NCBI GenBank assembly: GCA_038380795.1
Contig: CM076267.1
Coordinates: 22,280,001 to 22,344,000, forward strand
Length of the DNA: 64,000 bases
From: Pyrocephalus nanus
Taxonomy: Eukaryota > Chordata > Aves > Passeriformes > Tyrannidae
Direction of reading: 5' to 3'
Shown here: in pieces, positions 36,351 to 50,894 of the stretch
Layout of the letters: each line of letters opens with the position of its first letter
How positions within the stretch are numbered: the first letter of the stretch is position 1
Notes under the pieces: generated by a model
The model's database searches: none
What the model was told of the DNA's origin: nothing
Seen by the model: the letters and a program-made list of their open reading frames with translations, nothing else
Made by a program: the position numbers and the translations under genes

Positions 36351-39300
36351 TGTTAAGTAGGCTGAGTCAAAGCAGAACTAGTTGAGGCTAGCTCTCAACT
36401 GGAAGCAGTTTTCCCTTTAAAACATACCTCCTAGCCTTTAAAATCTTTTGAAAAACCACACACGTTTATTTCTAAAAAATTGGAATGTGGTAAGAATCAC
36501 AAATGGCATTTTCTAACACTTGGTTAGTAAACTTTTGTGTGTTGTTATTCATTTACTTTTCAATGTAAGAATTGTTCCAAGATGTTCTGTAAGTCAAGGT
36601 CATTATGCAACTTCTTAGGGGGTCATGCTTTATTCTTGTGAATCTGAGAGAGAATTTAACACCTATTTAAAACAAGGAAATCCTAGCCCTGCACTTTTGC
36701 AGCCAACCAGCATCAAAATGCAATGGAGCTGCTAAGCTATTTAGTGGGAGAAAGACAGACAGAGAAAATGCAACAGAGGCTTCTGCAACCTGCCCCATGC
36801 AGCCAAGCTCTGCACTCACTTTCCTGAGGGAGTCTGGGAAACACCAGTGGAAGGGCGGTGGGGCAATCATTGGCTCCTCCACTCTGTGGCCAGAGAGCAC
36901 CATACTGTGCAGCAGAGCTGCCATGCAACCCTCTCCTGGGAAGCAGAGTTGTGAGCAGGAGGTCTGGTAAGTGCCCTGACTTTCAGGATGGGTCAGGATT
37001 TCATCCCTCCTGCTGTTTGATATGCCACACCTTAAAGATCTGTTTTTAAGGAGATACTGGTTACAGCAGTGACGTTCAAGTTCCTTCTGATTTAAAAGCT
37101 TGCAAACTGCGCTAGTGTAATGTAATCAATTAAAGAAATTGTAATATGTTTTTCTCAGTCGATAGCTATGATATAATAGTCCAGTTCTCTTCCTAATACA
37201 TTTTACTGGAGAGATTTGGAGCCTCCAAGTTTTCAAAAAGTCAAGATTTTTTGAAAAAAAAAAATCACAAATGGTCATATTACAACAGTTTAGCTACTAC
37301 CTCAAACATAGAACAGTCTAATTAAAAAAAAAAATTGTTCAAGAAGCATATAGCATGGATGACATAATTGCATTAGAATAAGGAAATCAATCGAGCCAAC
37401 CAGCCTTTCACTCCAGTTAGCCATTTACATACATTAAAGTCACCATGTTGATTGGAGTAGTGTGATTATGACTAAAGTGTACTAGACTTTCTATCCAAAT
37501 GAAAAAAACCCCACACAAACCAAATCTCCAAAATAATTCCAAATATAGCATCAAGAGAGTCTTGTGGTTTGTGTTTGCAACATGAGATTTCTTAAAATAA
37601 GATTAAAAAAAATACATAACACTGAACAGATAAAAGATTTCAAAGCTCTATGTCCCTGTAGTTTCACTAACATGTTAACCTACTTACAGCAATTAGTGCT
37701 TCATTAGTAAGGCTAACTAACTGTTGCTATGCCCTGTAATGATTTGCCAGGTTTTCTATATACAAGTGCATAATCAATGTTTTCCAATTACTGCTATAGT
37801 GCAACCACTATTTCAAATAAACTAGATAATAATACAAACCCATTACTGAATCTGAAATAGCAGAGGCATTTAATTGCAAGGCAGTTCTTTTCAGCTTTTA
37901 AAATTTTTCACACTAATGAAGTGTCATACAAAAAAGTTGTATTGATTTTTCCACCACATGGCTTCAACCACAAATATGTAATTATCCCTTTTATATCTAG
38001 CAAGGGGATTAAAATAATCTATAGTATATAGCCTTTACTTATCCCTGATGGGTCTAGTAGTACTTTTACCCTTTTCAAAATATTCAGCTTTTTGATGAAT
38101 GAACTTTTGGTAAAATGTTGCTTTATTTGTTTCATATCTCTACTTTTTTGAAGCCATCTAGCATAAAAAGATTGGAATTTTAAGTTTTCAGTTCTACCAC
38201 TGGCAGAGGAGAAGGAAGCCTGATCCTGCATTGCCAAAACAAGGACAAGTCTCTGCAGCAGATCAGGGCCACATCACCTAATTCTGGTCCTCTTCCCCAC
38301 CTTAGCGGTCCCCATCAATTCACTGAAGTGACCAGAGAAAGCATCTTTCTCATAACATAACTTTTAGTTAGTGCTTTCAAATTCTTTGGGGAGAATGGCA
38401 GTTTGTGTGCAGTGCTACTGCCAGAGAGCTGCGTACCTGTGGTATAACTTGGGCAGACACAAGCTGGTCCACCAGTTTCACTGGAGCTCCCAGGACCTCT
38501 GCAAGAAGAGCATCCCCTCTGCCGGGAGGGCTTGGTGGCGATGTGTTTGACAGGAATGATGAGACCATACCCAACACCTAGAGCATTTGGAATGTCTTAT
38601 TTCCTCAGCACCAGTTGGGTGCCACAATTTAAAATATTATTTTAGGAAAAGCAGGACACACCAGACGCAAACTATATGAAAGGAACTACTGTTCTACCAG
38701 ATGAGGCTAAGACACAAGATAAAAATTAGCTTGTCTGCATGGATGTTGTACAGGTTATTTTCTTCCTTAAATATCTTGAAAGAATTCCAGCTTGATTTTA
38801 ATATTGTTTCTATCGAAGCAAGTCTACAAAATGCTTTAACATATATGGAAGCTAAAACTCCATGCAGAAAAGTGAAAAAACAAAACTCAAATGAACCTAG
38901 TTTTAACATGAAAGGAGGCCACATTCTTCACATTTTTAGGGCCAAAGCAGTATCTCCTATTAGTATATCTCCTATATATCTCTATTAGTAGTTTCACTAA
39001 TATGTTACTCTACAGCAGCTGCCAGTTCTTTCAGATACGTTGGAATTCACTGAAATTTGATTGTTTTCCCTGTCTTGTAGAATATATGTTTGAAGGAAAA
39101 ATTTGGGCAAATCAGATACTATTGAGAATCATATACACATTAAAACTAGATAGATATTTTAAAAATCTTAAAAATCTATGTGAAAGATCTTGGATTAAAT
39201 ATAAAGCTGTACTACAGGCATTGAATGAGAAATATTTTGGTAGAAGTAGGCATCTTTTTTCCCTAGGTTTTTATTTACAAGTTAGTATTTGAGGACCAAG

Positions 39301-41990
39301 TATTGAGTATCACCTAACTAGCTAAAATAAAGAAATATATCCAAGTTTTTAGTTAAAATTTAATTTGATCAACAATAAATACATTTAATACACCACTTCA
39401 AAAAGCTCTAAGAAAAGTTGAAACTTGCAAAAACATTTTAAATATTAGAAAGTGTTTAATATGCAAAACAGCAGTAAAAACTTGAAATGTTATAATGCTC
39501 ATTTCTTTCTCAAATGGATGCATACTATTCCTGGCAGTATCTACATGTGTTACAGTAATTTTCTTCAGTAGTACAATGGACCGGAAAATTCCATTTAAAA
39601 ATTAATATTTTTAACCATAATAATAAAAAAACTCAATGAAACACAAAATTACGTTTCATCCAATTAGCGTAGAATAAAGCCATTCTGTGATTTTTAACAC
39701 TGCAAACCTCTCAGTGCTGCACTTTGTACTTTTTCAAATAGGTCAGTTGCATGTTTCCCTTTCTAATTTTATAAATTTCAAAATACTCTGAAATACTTCT
39801 ACAGTCATCATAAAATTTGCAGTAAGACAATGCAATATTGTATCCTAATTTCTTTTTTCTTCAGCATGCAGTAATTGATAAATTTTTACAAAAATGAGTA
39901 TATTATTCTTCTTTAATTAAAATACCTTATATATCACCTACAAAGAACAATGACTAAAATTGTATGCAAAAGTAAAACACTGTCTCCTCAGATGAATTTA
40001 AGCAAAATATACACCCTGCTTGTGGAAGTCCGTTTCCAGGATAATAAAAGGCCATTACCTTGACCGTTGACATGAAGCCATCAGAGTCATATTTATTGAT
40101 GAAACTTTCAGCTTCCAATCTGCTGCACTGAATGAGCATCATACAGCTGTCAGCAAAGGCAGAGAACAGAAACAGTGATAGCTTGTGACATTTTCCTTTC
40201 ATAATTTATGAAAACAAAATACCGTAGAGTTTGCAGAACACAAGAAGAAAAATTTTAGAATTAGTCCCTTTAAATCATTATCTTATGGGCTTTTTCTTTA
40301 AACAGTATATCTCTATTACCAGAAAAAAAATTACCTTTAAAACTGAGATATCCATGCAAAATTAGTTGATAATGCTTAAGTAATGTACTCTGAAAAAAGA
40401 AATGCTGCCACACTGCCAATAAACAACATTAGAAAGACCTAAAATTAGTACCTTCTGAGTAATGGTACTGTGAGAATGCTTTGGGGAAGTAAACTTTAAA
40501 ACCTTCATAAAATTAATAGCATTAATAAATTGCTATCATAATTAGTGTAATTTCAGAGGAACTAAGATACAATGAGATGACAATTTAAGTATTATAAACT
40601 CAAAGTGAACTTTTTTCAATATTTTAAAAAGTCATTTGCACATATTAGAGACGAGCAAATGGGGAAATATGCCACAATGTGTTGTGTATCTTCCACCTCT
40701 TCATTTCATGGTATTGGACAAGCTATAAGAATGAATGTGCCCAAAGTTTCTCAGGTACCAGTACTTTTTCTCACTACCCAAGTGAAAAAATCTTTGAGTG
40801 CCAACAGCCACTATGCAGCATTCCCCTCAAGATGGATGCTGTCAGCACCAGATAAACTGGGGAATCTTTCAGCACTCCTGCCAACACTCCAAGTTCAGGA
40901 TGCTCAGCATAGACATTTCACTACTTAGTCTGCCCAGGAAGATTCTCTTTAGCAGACTGAGGCATGAAAACCTGGTATGCGCACACATACTCCCCATGTT
41001 TTTCTCCACATTTCTGTCACATGCCAGCTGCCACCTGGGAGGAGGAGACTGCTCACGGTAGGATGCAGTTTCTGCCATAATGACCCAGACTGTGATATTG
41101 TATATTTTAGATACATGTGAGAATTTCTGATTAGCTGAGACTTTCCACCCTTGAAAATCCCAAGGGAGAGCTGTATGCAGCTACCACTGCTTGGCAAAGC
41201 TTTGGTAGCAGGTTTGGGGGAAAGAGATGGATATCATAGAAGTGTTTATTCACCAATTTATTATACGGATGCACATTTTAAAACTATCCCCTAGACTATG
41301 GGAGGCATGTAAAAACATACTTACAGAAGAATGGCATTTTAAGTTTTGGTTGTGATTTGTCTGGACAGGCAAGAGTGGGAGGTGAACACATCCTGGCCAG
41401 CATCAGCCCAGGAAAACACCATCTCTCACAGGGAACACATTATGGACAACTTCCTTACCCTTCCTGAAAAGCAGACAAGGGGATTAGTGATTGATGGGGA
41501 GCAGGTGATAGTGATCAGCTGTCAAGACTCTTTAAGAGAAAATGGGCAGGGTCAGTGCATGAAAGTAGGGCACTGAATCAGTTTGGGGTGCAATAACACC
41601 AATGGTATAATTCCCCTGTAGCACAGGCCAGGCTGCATCCTTACGCTGCCCCTGGAGAGAGGGAAGTGGCTTCTCCCTCCCATCTTAAAAATTGCTTTGA
41701 ATTATTATATCAGGCAAAGAAAGAGTAACTGGCATCAAATTGTATTAAACAGAAGAGAGTGGGGAGGGGGGCAGGAATCGTAGACTTTTTTAATATTGGA
41801 TGCTTCTTCCATGTTCTGTTTTCCAGGAAACAAATCCAGCTGTCATCTCTTTCTGCACTCCCTTTCACCCACTTCAGCAACAGGGCAAAACCCTTGCATT
41901 GTTTGTATAGCTCTCCTCCTGGTGACAGCCATGCAGCACTAACCTGGTTAATTAAAGGTAATACAAAGTTGCTTTCAAACATCACGCTGG
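36351..41990. other. Unique AT-rich non-coding DNA
   Basis: No gene is recognised. GC-richer patches at about 36670-36990, 38400-38560 and 40800-41060 give frames of 60-107 codons that are open on both strands and carry no domain. A small imperfect repeat of TATCTCCTAT/CTATTAG words lies at 38948-38988. CAATTAG and CATTAG words around 37690-37712 are homeodomain-like but isolated. Confidence 0.55.
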
Positions 41991-41994
41991 TTTC

Positions 41995-42383
41995 TTAAGA
42001 GCTGCAGGAAGGAGCAGTGGCAGCTGCAGAGAGAGGACACTTCTTGCAGTTACAGGCACGTGACAGCTTGGAAGTTTCTTGGCTGCATAGGAAAACCACT
42101 GTGGAGCAAGGTAATGGATGCCCACGCACTGTGGCACCAGGATCGTGCAGGGGCAACGTCTGGATTGAGCCTGGAAAATAAACCTGAGTACAAAAGAGAA
42201 GGGCAGTCAGGCAGTATTGGCAGGCTTGTCTCAGTGAAGAACCGAGCATCTGTATCACTTGAGGAATTGACCTCGAGCCTTAAGGCCATCAGCAGCAAGT
42301 TCAGCACCACACCACTGCTTGAAGGGAAGATTACCAAAGTCTTTAAAAGGATGATTAGCCTCCCAGTAGGTCAAAAATACTGA
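41995..42383. other. Stop-poor segment open in several frames, coding doubtful
   Basis: A plus-strand frame of 107 codons (42060-42383) overlaps minus-strand frames of 87 and 95 codons. The plus-frame C-terminal half has a mixed charged composition that looks mildly protein-like, but I recognise no family. There is no convincing acceptor or Kozak context at its ATG, and the antisense frames are about as long. I consider a gene unlikely but list the segment because it is the least implausible coding candidate in the window. Confidence 0.15.
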
Positions 42384-45300
42384 ATCGATTCACTTTTGTA
42401 AAGCATTATAGCCAGAATGTGAGTAAGCTTTATAAACCAATATGTTATGGATTTCTGGGTGAAATCTCTTCTCTCTGTCTGTTTATAATGTTATTAAGAT
42501 TTGCTCCTTTATGCTTAACATTATTAAAAATTTGCTTAAGAATCTTAAAAATTACATATCATCTTTGTAGCATTTTTTAATAACCTCTGAAGGAACAGAA
42601 ATGCTAGGAAAAAGTCAGTTCAGATCTTCAAAAACAAAAGAAACTATTAGGAAAGCTGTAAAAGTACTGTAGATTGAGTATTTACAACCACCAACATGTG
42701 CTTTTAAAAAAAGCCATTTTAAAAAACAGCATAATTTTGATAAGGACTTATAAAAAAATGTAACTATGCAACTGTGCATTGAACACAACCTGGCCTACTA
42801 AGGGACACTGTGTTGAATGAGTGAGGAATATCTGTCCAAGACTGTTTTCTTTAGAATATTAAAAGCATAGTCTCATTGGCTAAGCAACTGCACGAACTAT
42901 CATGTTTTAAAATAAATTACAAGCAAAAGACTCAGCAAATATTTTACATGTGTATATATATTTTAGGGCTTACCTACATATATGACCACAGAGCAAGCTA
43001 GACCACTAGCTTGGAGCCTGCAACCATCACTTTGCAGATATTCACACACAAAGTTTGAGGTCTCTTTGAGCCCAAAGTAAGAAATTAACCATCTGAAGGT
43101 CCTGTTTAGATATTAAAATAAGTAAATTTAAGCCTAATATAACTGTAAAGTCAGATGTTGAAATTCTTTCTTTTAGCCTCTTCATTGATAAACTCTTCAT
43201 TAGGTCAAATTCTGAGAAGCAACAAACATCTGGCAGCTGCAGTGGTTTGCTGAGCATTTGTGCTCAGTTCCCCTCTGGATGCAGCTCCCTGGGAGCTCTG
43301 CCACAAAAACCATTCAGAGAGGTGTTAACACTTAGAAATTATAGTGGCATTTCTAACTAACCCTGCAAACCATACCTGTTGTGTTCACATGGATATGTGT
43401 GGCTTGGGTAAATAATAATTTATGCCAGACTTTTTTCCTCTTGTGACTTTAGTTTTGATATCACATCATGATTCAAAGCCTGGTGCACCATAAATTTTCT
43501 CCAAATGTGTAGTAATTCCTTGGCGCAGTCTAAAGTTATGATTCATTTATACTGGAGTGACAGCATAATACCTAGGTGTCAAAATCCATTAAAACTGTTC
43601 AATGTCTTCTGTTTATTTTTAGAACCAATTGAGACTTAACTGATGGTGAAAAATATACAGTCAAGTGTGTTTACTTCACCTTTACAAAGAATCCGTTATA
43701 GTCCCAATTAATTTGTTATTCCTGTCACAACAGGTACTGGATACTTCAAAACTGTCATTACCGTTTCTCTCTGTTTCTTTTGCCTTTTTTTTTTTTTTTT
43801 TAATATATGAAGGCTTCTGTTTACTTTTAACCCATTAGTAGGTAATGGTTTATTTTTTTGTAAAATAGAAATTTCACATCACTTTAATTAAAATAAATAT
43901 GATGAATAAATGCATTTCCTAAACAACTTATATTTTTTGCGCTCAGAATTCTCTCTTTCTGCCCCAATCGGGTGTCCTAGTACTGAATTTAATGACCGTT
44001 CACAGGATGATCCATCATGTGCATTACTATGATTGGCTAGATGAAAATTAAAAATAAGTTTTGTGACAGTTATGAACACCAAAACAGTTCTTAGTGCAAA
44101 TTCAGAGCATCTTTTGTTATGCTTTTTGCTTATAGGAAATTTAGAGCACGGTTTCAGAGAGCAAAGGGAACCCCACAAAACCCCCACAAGAGGGGCACTT
44201 AATGTCAGAGCCAGGCACCAATGAAAAACTGATCAGGAGAGCTCTCTGCAAATACCTACAAATATAATTCCAAAGAAGAATATGTAGTGGTTGTGTTAGA
44301 GAATGGGGAAATAAAATACTGATATTCAAATTGGTTTTACCCACACTGGAGTCAACGAATTCATACAATGTTGGGGGAAAGCAGTCATGGTATATTTTCA
44401 TATTAGGAGTAATATGAAAAACTGAGTACACCCGCATACATGGCTCCTGCTCTCCCACTCCAGCAGAAAGCATGACTAAACAGGGACAAGACAGGCAAAT
44501 TACCACACATCTCAAGAGCTGTGGCTAGGAGTACCAGCCCAAACACAGGCCAAAGCCAGGGCATCACACCCTCATTGCTTAAGAACCCAATGGGATGGAG
44601 CTCTGGAATACGTAATATGGCTCATAGTTTTACAGCACTCAGAATCATCTCCTTTCTGGGTTTTACTTCTGGAAAAACAACATACAGGATTATAATTGAG
44701 TATAGGACTTGACATTACTTAAATGCATCACTGGTGACCCTGCTACTGACCCAACAGCACAGATTGTCATTCATTTCTGAGGCATGTTAGCTCACTGAAG
44801 CAAAATGAGACATCACTTTTTCTTTATTAATCTATTATAAGGATTTTATTGCTATTTAAATTATTATACTCTGTAGTCATAACTATGTAAAATTAAGCAT
44901 AAATATCTTAAGTGACTCAGGAATTAGAAATTAAACAGGCCTATTGGAGTAAGTCTATCATTACTCTGTTGGAGTCAGTCATTATATTATGCTATCTACA
45001 GTATATTTTCTGGTGTTTTGATTTGTTCAGTTTTAAAAGTCTCAGAATAGGGGCTTTCATTATTTCTCTTTTACAATTGCTGCCTAACCTAATAGACCTT
45101 ACACTTTTTTTTAATACTTAGTTTCACTCCAATTGGGTCTCCTTCATTCACCCTAAGGACTATATCTGCTTTCCATATCCTTTGTCATTACACCATTCCA
45201 CTTCTTTTACCAGTTTCAGACACATGTTCTGCCTTCTCCCATACTAATGCTTTAGCTTTTTGAATAAGATTTAGAGATCTTCAGTAAGTCCTGAAGAGTA

Positions 45301-47980
45301 ATGTCCATCATGCATAAAACCTGCAGCTGTTGCTGCTGGACACCAGAGTCCCAGCACAGTGGGAAGGACCTGAGCACAGAGCTGTGTCTCAGCTCTCCAG
45401 TCACTCTTGGACCACTCACAGGTATGCATACTAGCCTCATGCTATTGCTTCTTACTGTAGTTATAACCGAGAAACAAAATGCTTCAGTAAGAAAATAAAT
45501 GGGTTCTCCTTTGCAAGATCATCCACGCTCTTTGCAGGATGGGAGTTTTCTCATGGCAGTGAATTGAATTTGTGCAAGAGATAATTTTCAAACATTTCAG
45601 CATAACTACGTCAAGGGAGGGGCAGCACTGCAGTGGGAGAAAAAAAACAATAGGAGACTAAAAGGGGCTGCTGAATCAGCACCTTCCTCCATATTATTTC
45701 TTGCAAATTACTCATTTCCTGGTCCAAACTCATTTTGCAGACTCCTACCTATAACTGTAAAATCGCATCACCTTATGCTACCACTTTACAAAAGCAGAGT
45801 TTATACCTCTGAGCCTGGCCCAAGTGACCTAACATACTGGCTTATCTGAGTCTGCATTGCCTTTGTGCAAAAAAATGGAACCAACAGGAGTCAAAAACCC
45901 CATACTGCAGTTACCTGCTCTTTGTGAAAATCAAAAGCAGTAGTTTGGAGCTACTGGCATATACAAAAGAGGGGGTTTTTGCAAAATCTGTACACAACTC
46001 CATCAACATGCAGCACAGCAAAACCGAACAGCCAAGTACTAGAGGCGTCAGCACAATCACTATCACAGTGAGCCACGCTCCGGGGACTTATGCCAGCAAC
46101 TCACAACTTTTAAGTCCAGTCATGACCAGGAATAACATGGCTTACACTACGTTAAAACCAATGGGCCTTATCTGGGTAGTTTCAGTTCTCATCAGCTAAC
46201 TCTGCCTTCCATAAATCTGTATTTAAATAAATGCCAGTCTTCTATGATAAAGTATAATGATCTAGTAAGAATCTCGACTCCATGTGTTAGGGATGAGGAA
46301 AAGAAAATGTTTTGGAGAATACTGTATTAAATATCACAAAGCAATCAATGACACATAGCCAGATAAACAGTAACTTCATACAAATACTATTTTAATAATC
46401 TCAGCACTGAACTTTTTTTTAAAAAAAGTGCTGGGGCTTGCATAGCAATTCATCAATTTTTGGACTGATTTAGGAAACAGGTAAATGTTTGGAGCAAAAA
46501 TCTTGCCGTTCTACAGGACAGTTTTTAACCATGTGCAACACCCAACATGAAAAAGCATGAGGTTTCAAGTGGCCACTTCACTGTACAGCTGATTTTTTTT
46601 ATTGGAAAGCATCAGCTTGTGGGACTGGAATGTCTAAGATACAATACACATTTTCCTCAAGAGTGACATTTGCCCACAGGCTAAGAAGTGGTCTTGAAAA
46701 TGAAGGATGTTAGAGTTACTCCACCAGCTTTCATGTCCTCCTTACTACAGACTTTACAACAGCTGCTTACACAAGGCTGGCTGAAGTCTCTTAAAACAGA
46801 ATACACAGGTGTTTCTCTTTGGATTTTCAGGACGGTTTTACACATTAGAAGTAATTCCATGGTTATGAATATGTGTCTATAAACACAATCTGCCTTTGAA
46901 TCAGGTGTAGAGCAGAGAAACAGAACCTATTGCAGAGATCTTACTGACCTGTAGTTTTAGGAGTGAACCAGTGCCAAACTGTGAGTGTGAGCTGTTCTTT
47001 GGTTTTTGTTTGTACACTGCAATCAATGCCTGTATGAGACAGAGGAGATGCGGAAACCCTATGGAACCAAAGGTTAACACACTGGATTAATCCAGAACAG
47101 ACTATTTGGTTACTTTAGGTTTTTCTTTTAAAGGAATAAACCTCAGGGAAATCTTTCTCCAGCATTAAGGTGAGCTTTTCTGCAGTTTGCTTCATTTACA
47201 AAGATTTATTTTCTAGAGAAGAGAAACTTCATTTTTGCAAGATGCATTTAGGTACCCATTCTCAGCCCATATTATCCATTGCAGGTTAACCTTAATATTT
47301 TGGAGTATTAAGTAAAACTTAATATTTCAAATAAAGTAAACTCCGTAGAGATAATTTATGTTAAGACATAATCTTGAAGGTCAATAAATTAAATTTTTCT
47401 TTGCCAATCTGCAAAGTGATTTTTTTTATTCCTTTTTTACACATAAGGAAAAGAGGAACCAATGCAAGTATAACGGCAGGAAAATAGATATATTTGCAGC
47501 CATTCCTACAGTTTTGTAACAAATGGGAAGGTTTCATTAACTTTTAATAAGACCTCACTCTCTTCAATTATTTTTTTTCCCCAAATACTTGTTCGAAAGT
47601 AACACATTGCCACTTTCAGGTTTCACTATGTAAGCTCACAAACAAGCTACAAGGGTTTTTGTGTGCACAGTTATGGTCCATCATTATTAAATGTCTCTTG
47701 TTGGACAGAAAAGGTGCTTCATCACAAACAGCCATTCATCAGCGCTTGCCAAGCCGGCTCACATCTGACCTCTGCAGCAATAATGCCGCATCAAGTAGGC
47801 CAACTACCCAGTTTAGCAGCAGAGCAGGGAGCAAGAGCCAGCCTCAAGATTAAGTGCACTGTTTCAGGTTTCCATTCCCAGGAGCTAGGAGGGCTCATGT
47901 TGTATTGATTGCGAAAGTTTACCAGTAAGTATCACAAACAACAATAGCCAGGTCAATGATCGGTGATGCCTGAATAGGAA
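42384..47980. other. Unique AT-rich non-coding DNA
   Basis: No gene is recognised. A T17 run occurs at 43785-43801. Frames of up to 124 codons (minus strand, 44141-44515) lack domains. A hairpin at 46402-46433 pairs CAGCACT with AGTGCTG around a T8/A7 junction. Confidence 0.55.
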
Positions 47981-47984
47981 TCCC

Positions 47985-48031
47985 CCCGGACAGCGCTGCG
48001 CTCCGGGCCCAGGAATCGCCATCATGATGGC
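47985..48031. promoter_or_regulatory. CpG-rich palindromic pocket
   Basis: CCCGGA (47985-47990) pairs with TCCGGG (48002-48007) around CAGCGCTGCGC. A perfect 14-base palindrome GCCATCATGATGGC (48018-48031) follows, preceded by a C so that CGCCATC (a YY1-like core) occurs at 48017-48023. Five CpGs fall within about 30 bases of each other in otherwise CpG-poor DNA. Retention of CpGs suggests selection or low germline methylation, both inferences. Confidence 0.35.
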
Positions 48032-48514
48032 TGAGTGTAGGTTGAATAAGGTTTATGGGGAAGGGAAGAGTGAGAGCCTGCAGCATGAGATGACATTTAA
48101 GAAAGTTACACATGGGACCAGAATGAGAGACAATAATGCAATTATATTTTTCTGAGTTTCCAACTGCAGCAAACCCCTGTCATCTCTCAATGTTTGTGTT
48201 CAGCCAGCCCCATGCTCAATGCACTGAAGCTTCAGGTTCTCAGGAACAGGAGAAGAATACACAAATGCGGGTGTTAGCGAGTATAAACTATAGAGAGCAA
48301 AGCAAAATAAAACTCCAGTCATCTGTCTCTTCCACCAGCCACACAGGTTTGGCCGGAGGATTTGAAGAACCATCTATTTATAAAATCTCTGAGTTTGTTT
48401 TGAAGATGGAAAACCCCACAGACTGTTCAAAACTCTGGCCAAACTTCTGAAATATTTGTTCTGATGCTATGACTAAATGGAATCCTGTATTTAAATCACA
48501 CTGTGACTTAAGTG
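48032..48514. other. Unique non-coding DNA
   Basis: Nothing identifiable is seen. A 104-codon frame at 48136-48450 has no recognisable domain. Confidence 0.5.
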
Positions 48515-48592
48515 AGAGGAGCAGGGAGAGTTGGACTTGATGATCCTTTTGGGTCCCTTCCAACTCAGGATATTATATCGTCCTATGATTAT
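48515..48592 (+). mobile_element. CR1 LINE 3' end, severely 5'-truncated
   Basis: GGGAGAGTTGGACTTGATGA (48524-48543) followed by TCC, TTTTGGGTCCCTTCCAACTC (48547-48566) and ending in the decayed octamer repeat ...ATCGTCCTATGATT. This is the characteristic 3' tail of avian CR1. CR1 commonly inserts as short 5'-truncated copies without target-site duplication, as here. It is non-autonomous. Confidence 0.9.
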
Positions 48593-50894
48593 GTCAAAAT
48601 TAACATCCCAACTGATTAGCTGTCTTCTAGTGTGGAACCATATCCCATAGCCATAACTGAAAATTCATTTCTAAATTTTTACTGTGTATTACACTTAATG
48701 TCTATCTAAAAGCTCATACCTTAAAGTATGGAAGTTATATCGAGGTCTTACTTGATACCAGTATTAATGAAACATTTTAGAATGAGAATTTTTTCAAAAG
48801 CATTTTAACTAAAACCAAAACTTGCTAAGATGTTGTACGAATCTCCAGAAATTCTATCTAGGACTCCAGCAGTTCTAAATCTAGGTTTTAATTATCTTGC
48901 TTAGAGTTTAATTTGCCCTTAATGTACTTTGCCTAAATGGATTTCAAACATGAAAAATAAATGACAGTAAGATTGGAGATAAATTGTTGCATGTAATATA
49001 TTTTAGCTATAGTTTCCAATCTTTTAATTATTGAAGATTCTAAGGCCATGTATTACAGGGGTTAAGCTTGAGTATATTTTTTCTTTTACCTGAAAATGAA
49101 GACAAAATAATTGTCTGTGTGTAATTACAGGAAGAAATGAATATAAGCTGACGAAAGCTACTCCTTTTTATGTTTATATAATAATCTTTTTGTCCAAAAA
49201 TATTTCAGTACCATGTAAACAAATGTCATTTATCAGATTCCAGTATAGTATCCATAATGATACTTTCATTGTTCAGAAAAATAATATTAGTGTCACTGCA
49301 AGTCTATGAGATTACTGAAAGAGTCAATATATTTAATACAATTATCTTTAACAACTTCTGTAACTTAAATATCCATTCCAAGTTTTGATTTGAAGACGAT
49401 ATATTTTACTATACTGGTCCAATGGTTTTTAAAAATAATTGAATGAGAGGAAAATATAGTATGGAATTTATGTTTTCTTCTATGAGTATTCTGGAGGGGT
49501 TCTAAAAGATAAGTTAGGTGGGTGAAACAAAGAAAATACATTATTATATCTTGCTGAAATCAAAAAATAAAAACTAAATGTATTTCTGTTTTTCTTTAAA
49601 AGATAAACGTATGGGTAAAAATATCCCTGATAGCTCAATATATTCTGATAATGTAAGGATTTGGTTACAGGCTTACCAATTAATTATGTTATTTGACACT
49701 TGGGATCAGTTGAAATGTGGCTGATGTGATTAAACACTGCTTTTATCTACTCTATGGAGACATCTATACTGAAGTATTTATAATGATTTCAGTTTAAAAG
49801 TGATTGTTACATAAATTTGCTAACAAGAGAAAAAGCAAAACTATGAAAATAACTGTTAGGCTTTAGACAACAACACATGCTACAATAAGGCAGCCCATCT
49901 CATCTATATCCTTTCAATTAATAGGAAAGAGTTAAGAAAGAAGTCTCACTCCATAATCAGCAGAACATTGTTTCAGCTCTATTGGTAAAAGTGCTTTGCA
50001 AGCACATCATAACCCACAGGCTGCCATTAGGACAGTGTACAGAACTGGAAGTTTATGAGTAACACAGATCCTGCAGCTCTAACAGGAGAATAACGTAACA
50101 GCCTGGACAAAACTCACAGAAATGTGTTTGGGTTTTTTTAAGAGCCATTGGCTACAGGTGTTTCTGCACAAGTAACCCCTCAAACACATGCTGTAGCAGC
50201 AGTGGAGGACTGTGGGTATGAAACTGTTATTTGCATCATCTTTCCACCTACCTGACACTCAAAGTTTTCATATGGACTTGTCCTTTACTAGGTAATACCA
50301 TAAAATGCCATCGCTAATGCTGACCAAAAGCAGTAGGATGCTGGAATGTAGAAATGTTACTTTCTCATCATTCTTTCTGCTTACAGGTAACAACCATAAA
50401 GCTCCTTCCTCTAAGCTCAGTGTTGTTACCTGACAAAAGTAATTAAATAAAGAGAAGAATTTGTGCCCGGCTGCAGCAGCTAACTAGTCTTGACAGGGTT
50501 TGCATGTGACAGCACCAAAGCAACACTTGGTGCTACTAGACCATAGGCAGAATGTAAAAGCTGGTTGAGGGGGAGGAAACAATAACAAATAAATAAAAAA
50601 GGTTTTTTGCATTTTAACTACTCAGGATAAAATAAAGTCTCTTTGTCATAGTCAGTTTATCACATTAAGCCTGAACTAATATTTTCTAATCATAGTGACC
50701 TCATCCTGCCAGAATGTACCAGCCCCTAATCCTTGCTGTAATGTTTTCTCATTAGCTGCTCAGCATTGGCCACACTGGTTGTAGCAGCTAAACACTGCCT
50801 GAGGCACCACTGGAATTAATTACCAGAAGAAACACTGCTGTTTTGAATTGTCATCTTGAATTTATCACTTGCCACTTAATGTAACTCATCTGAC
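48593..50894. other. Very AT-rich unique DNA
   Basis: No gene, no named repeat and no open frame above about 60 codons between 48.6 and 50.9 kb. It is the most stop-dense part of the window. I see nothing in it. Confidence 0.6.

Noticed and set aside
43540..43566. Similarity to an amniote 'gatttacactggagtga' repeat motif
   Set aside because: Under 25 bases and imperfect; not distinguishable from chance.
44141..44515. 124-codon minus-strand frame
   Set aside because: No domain or exon boundaries; length is compatible with chance in 64 kb.
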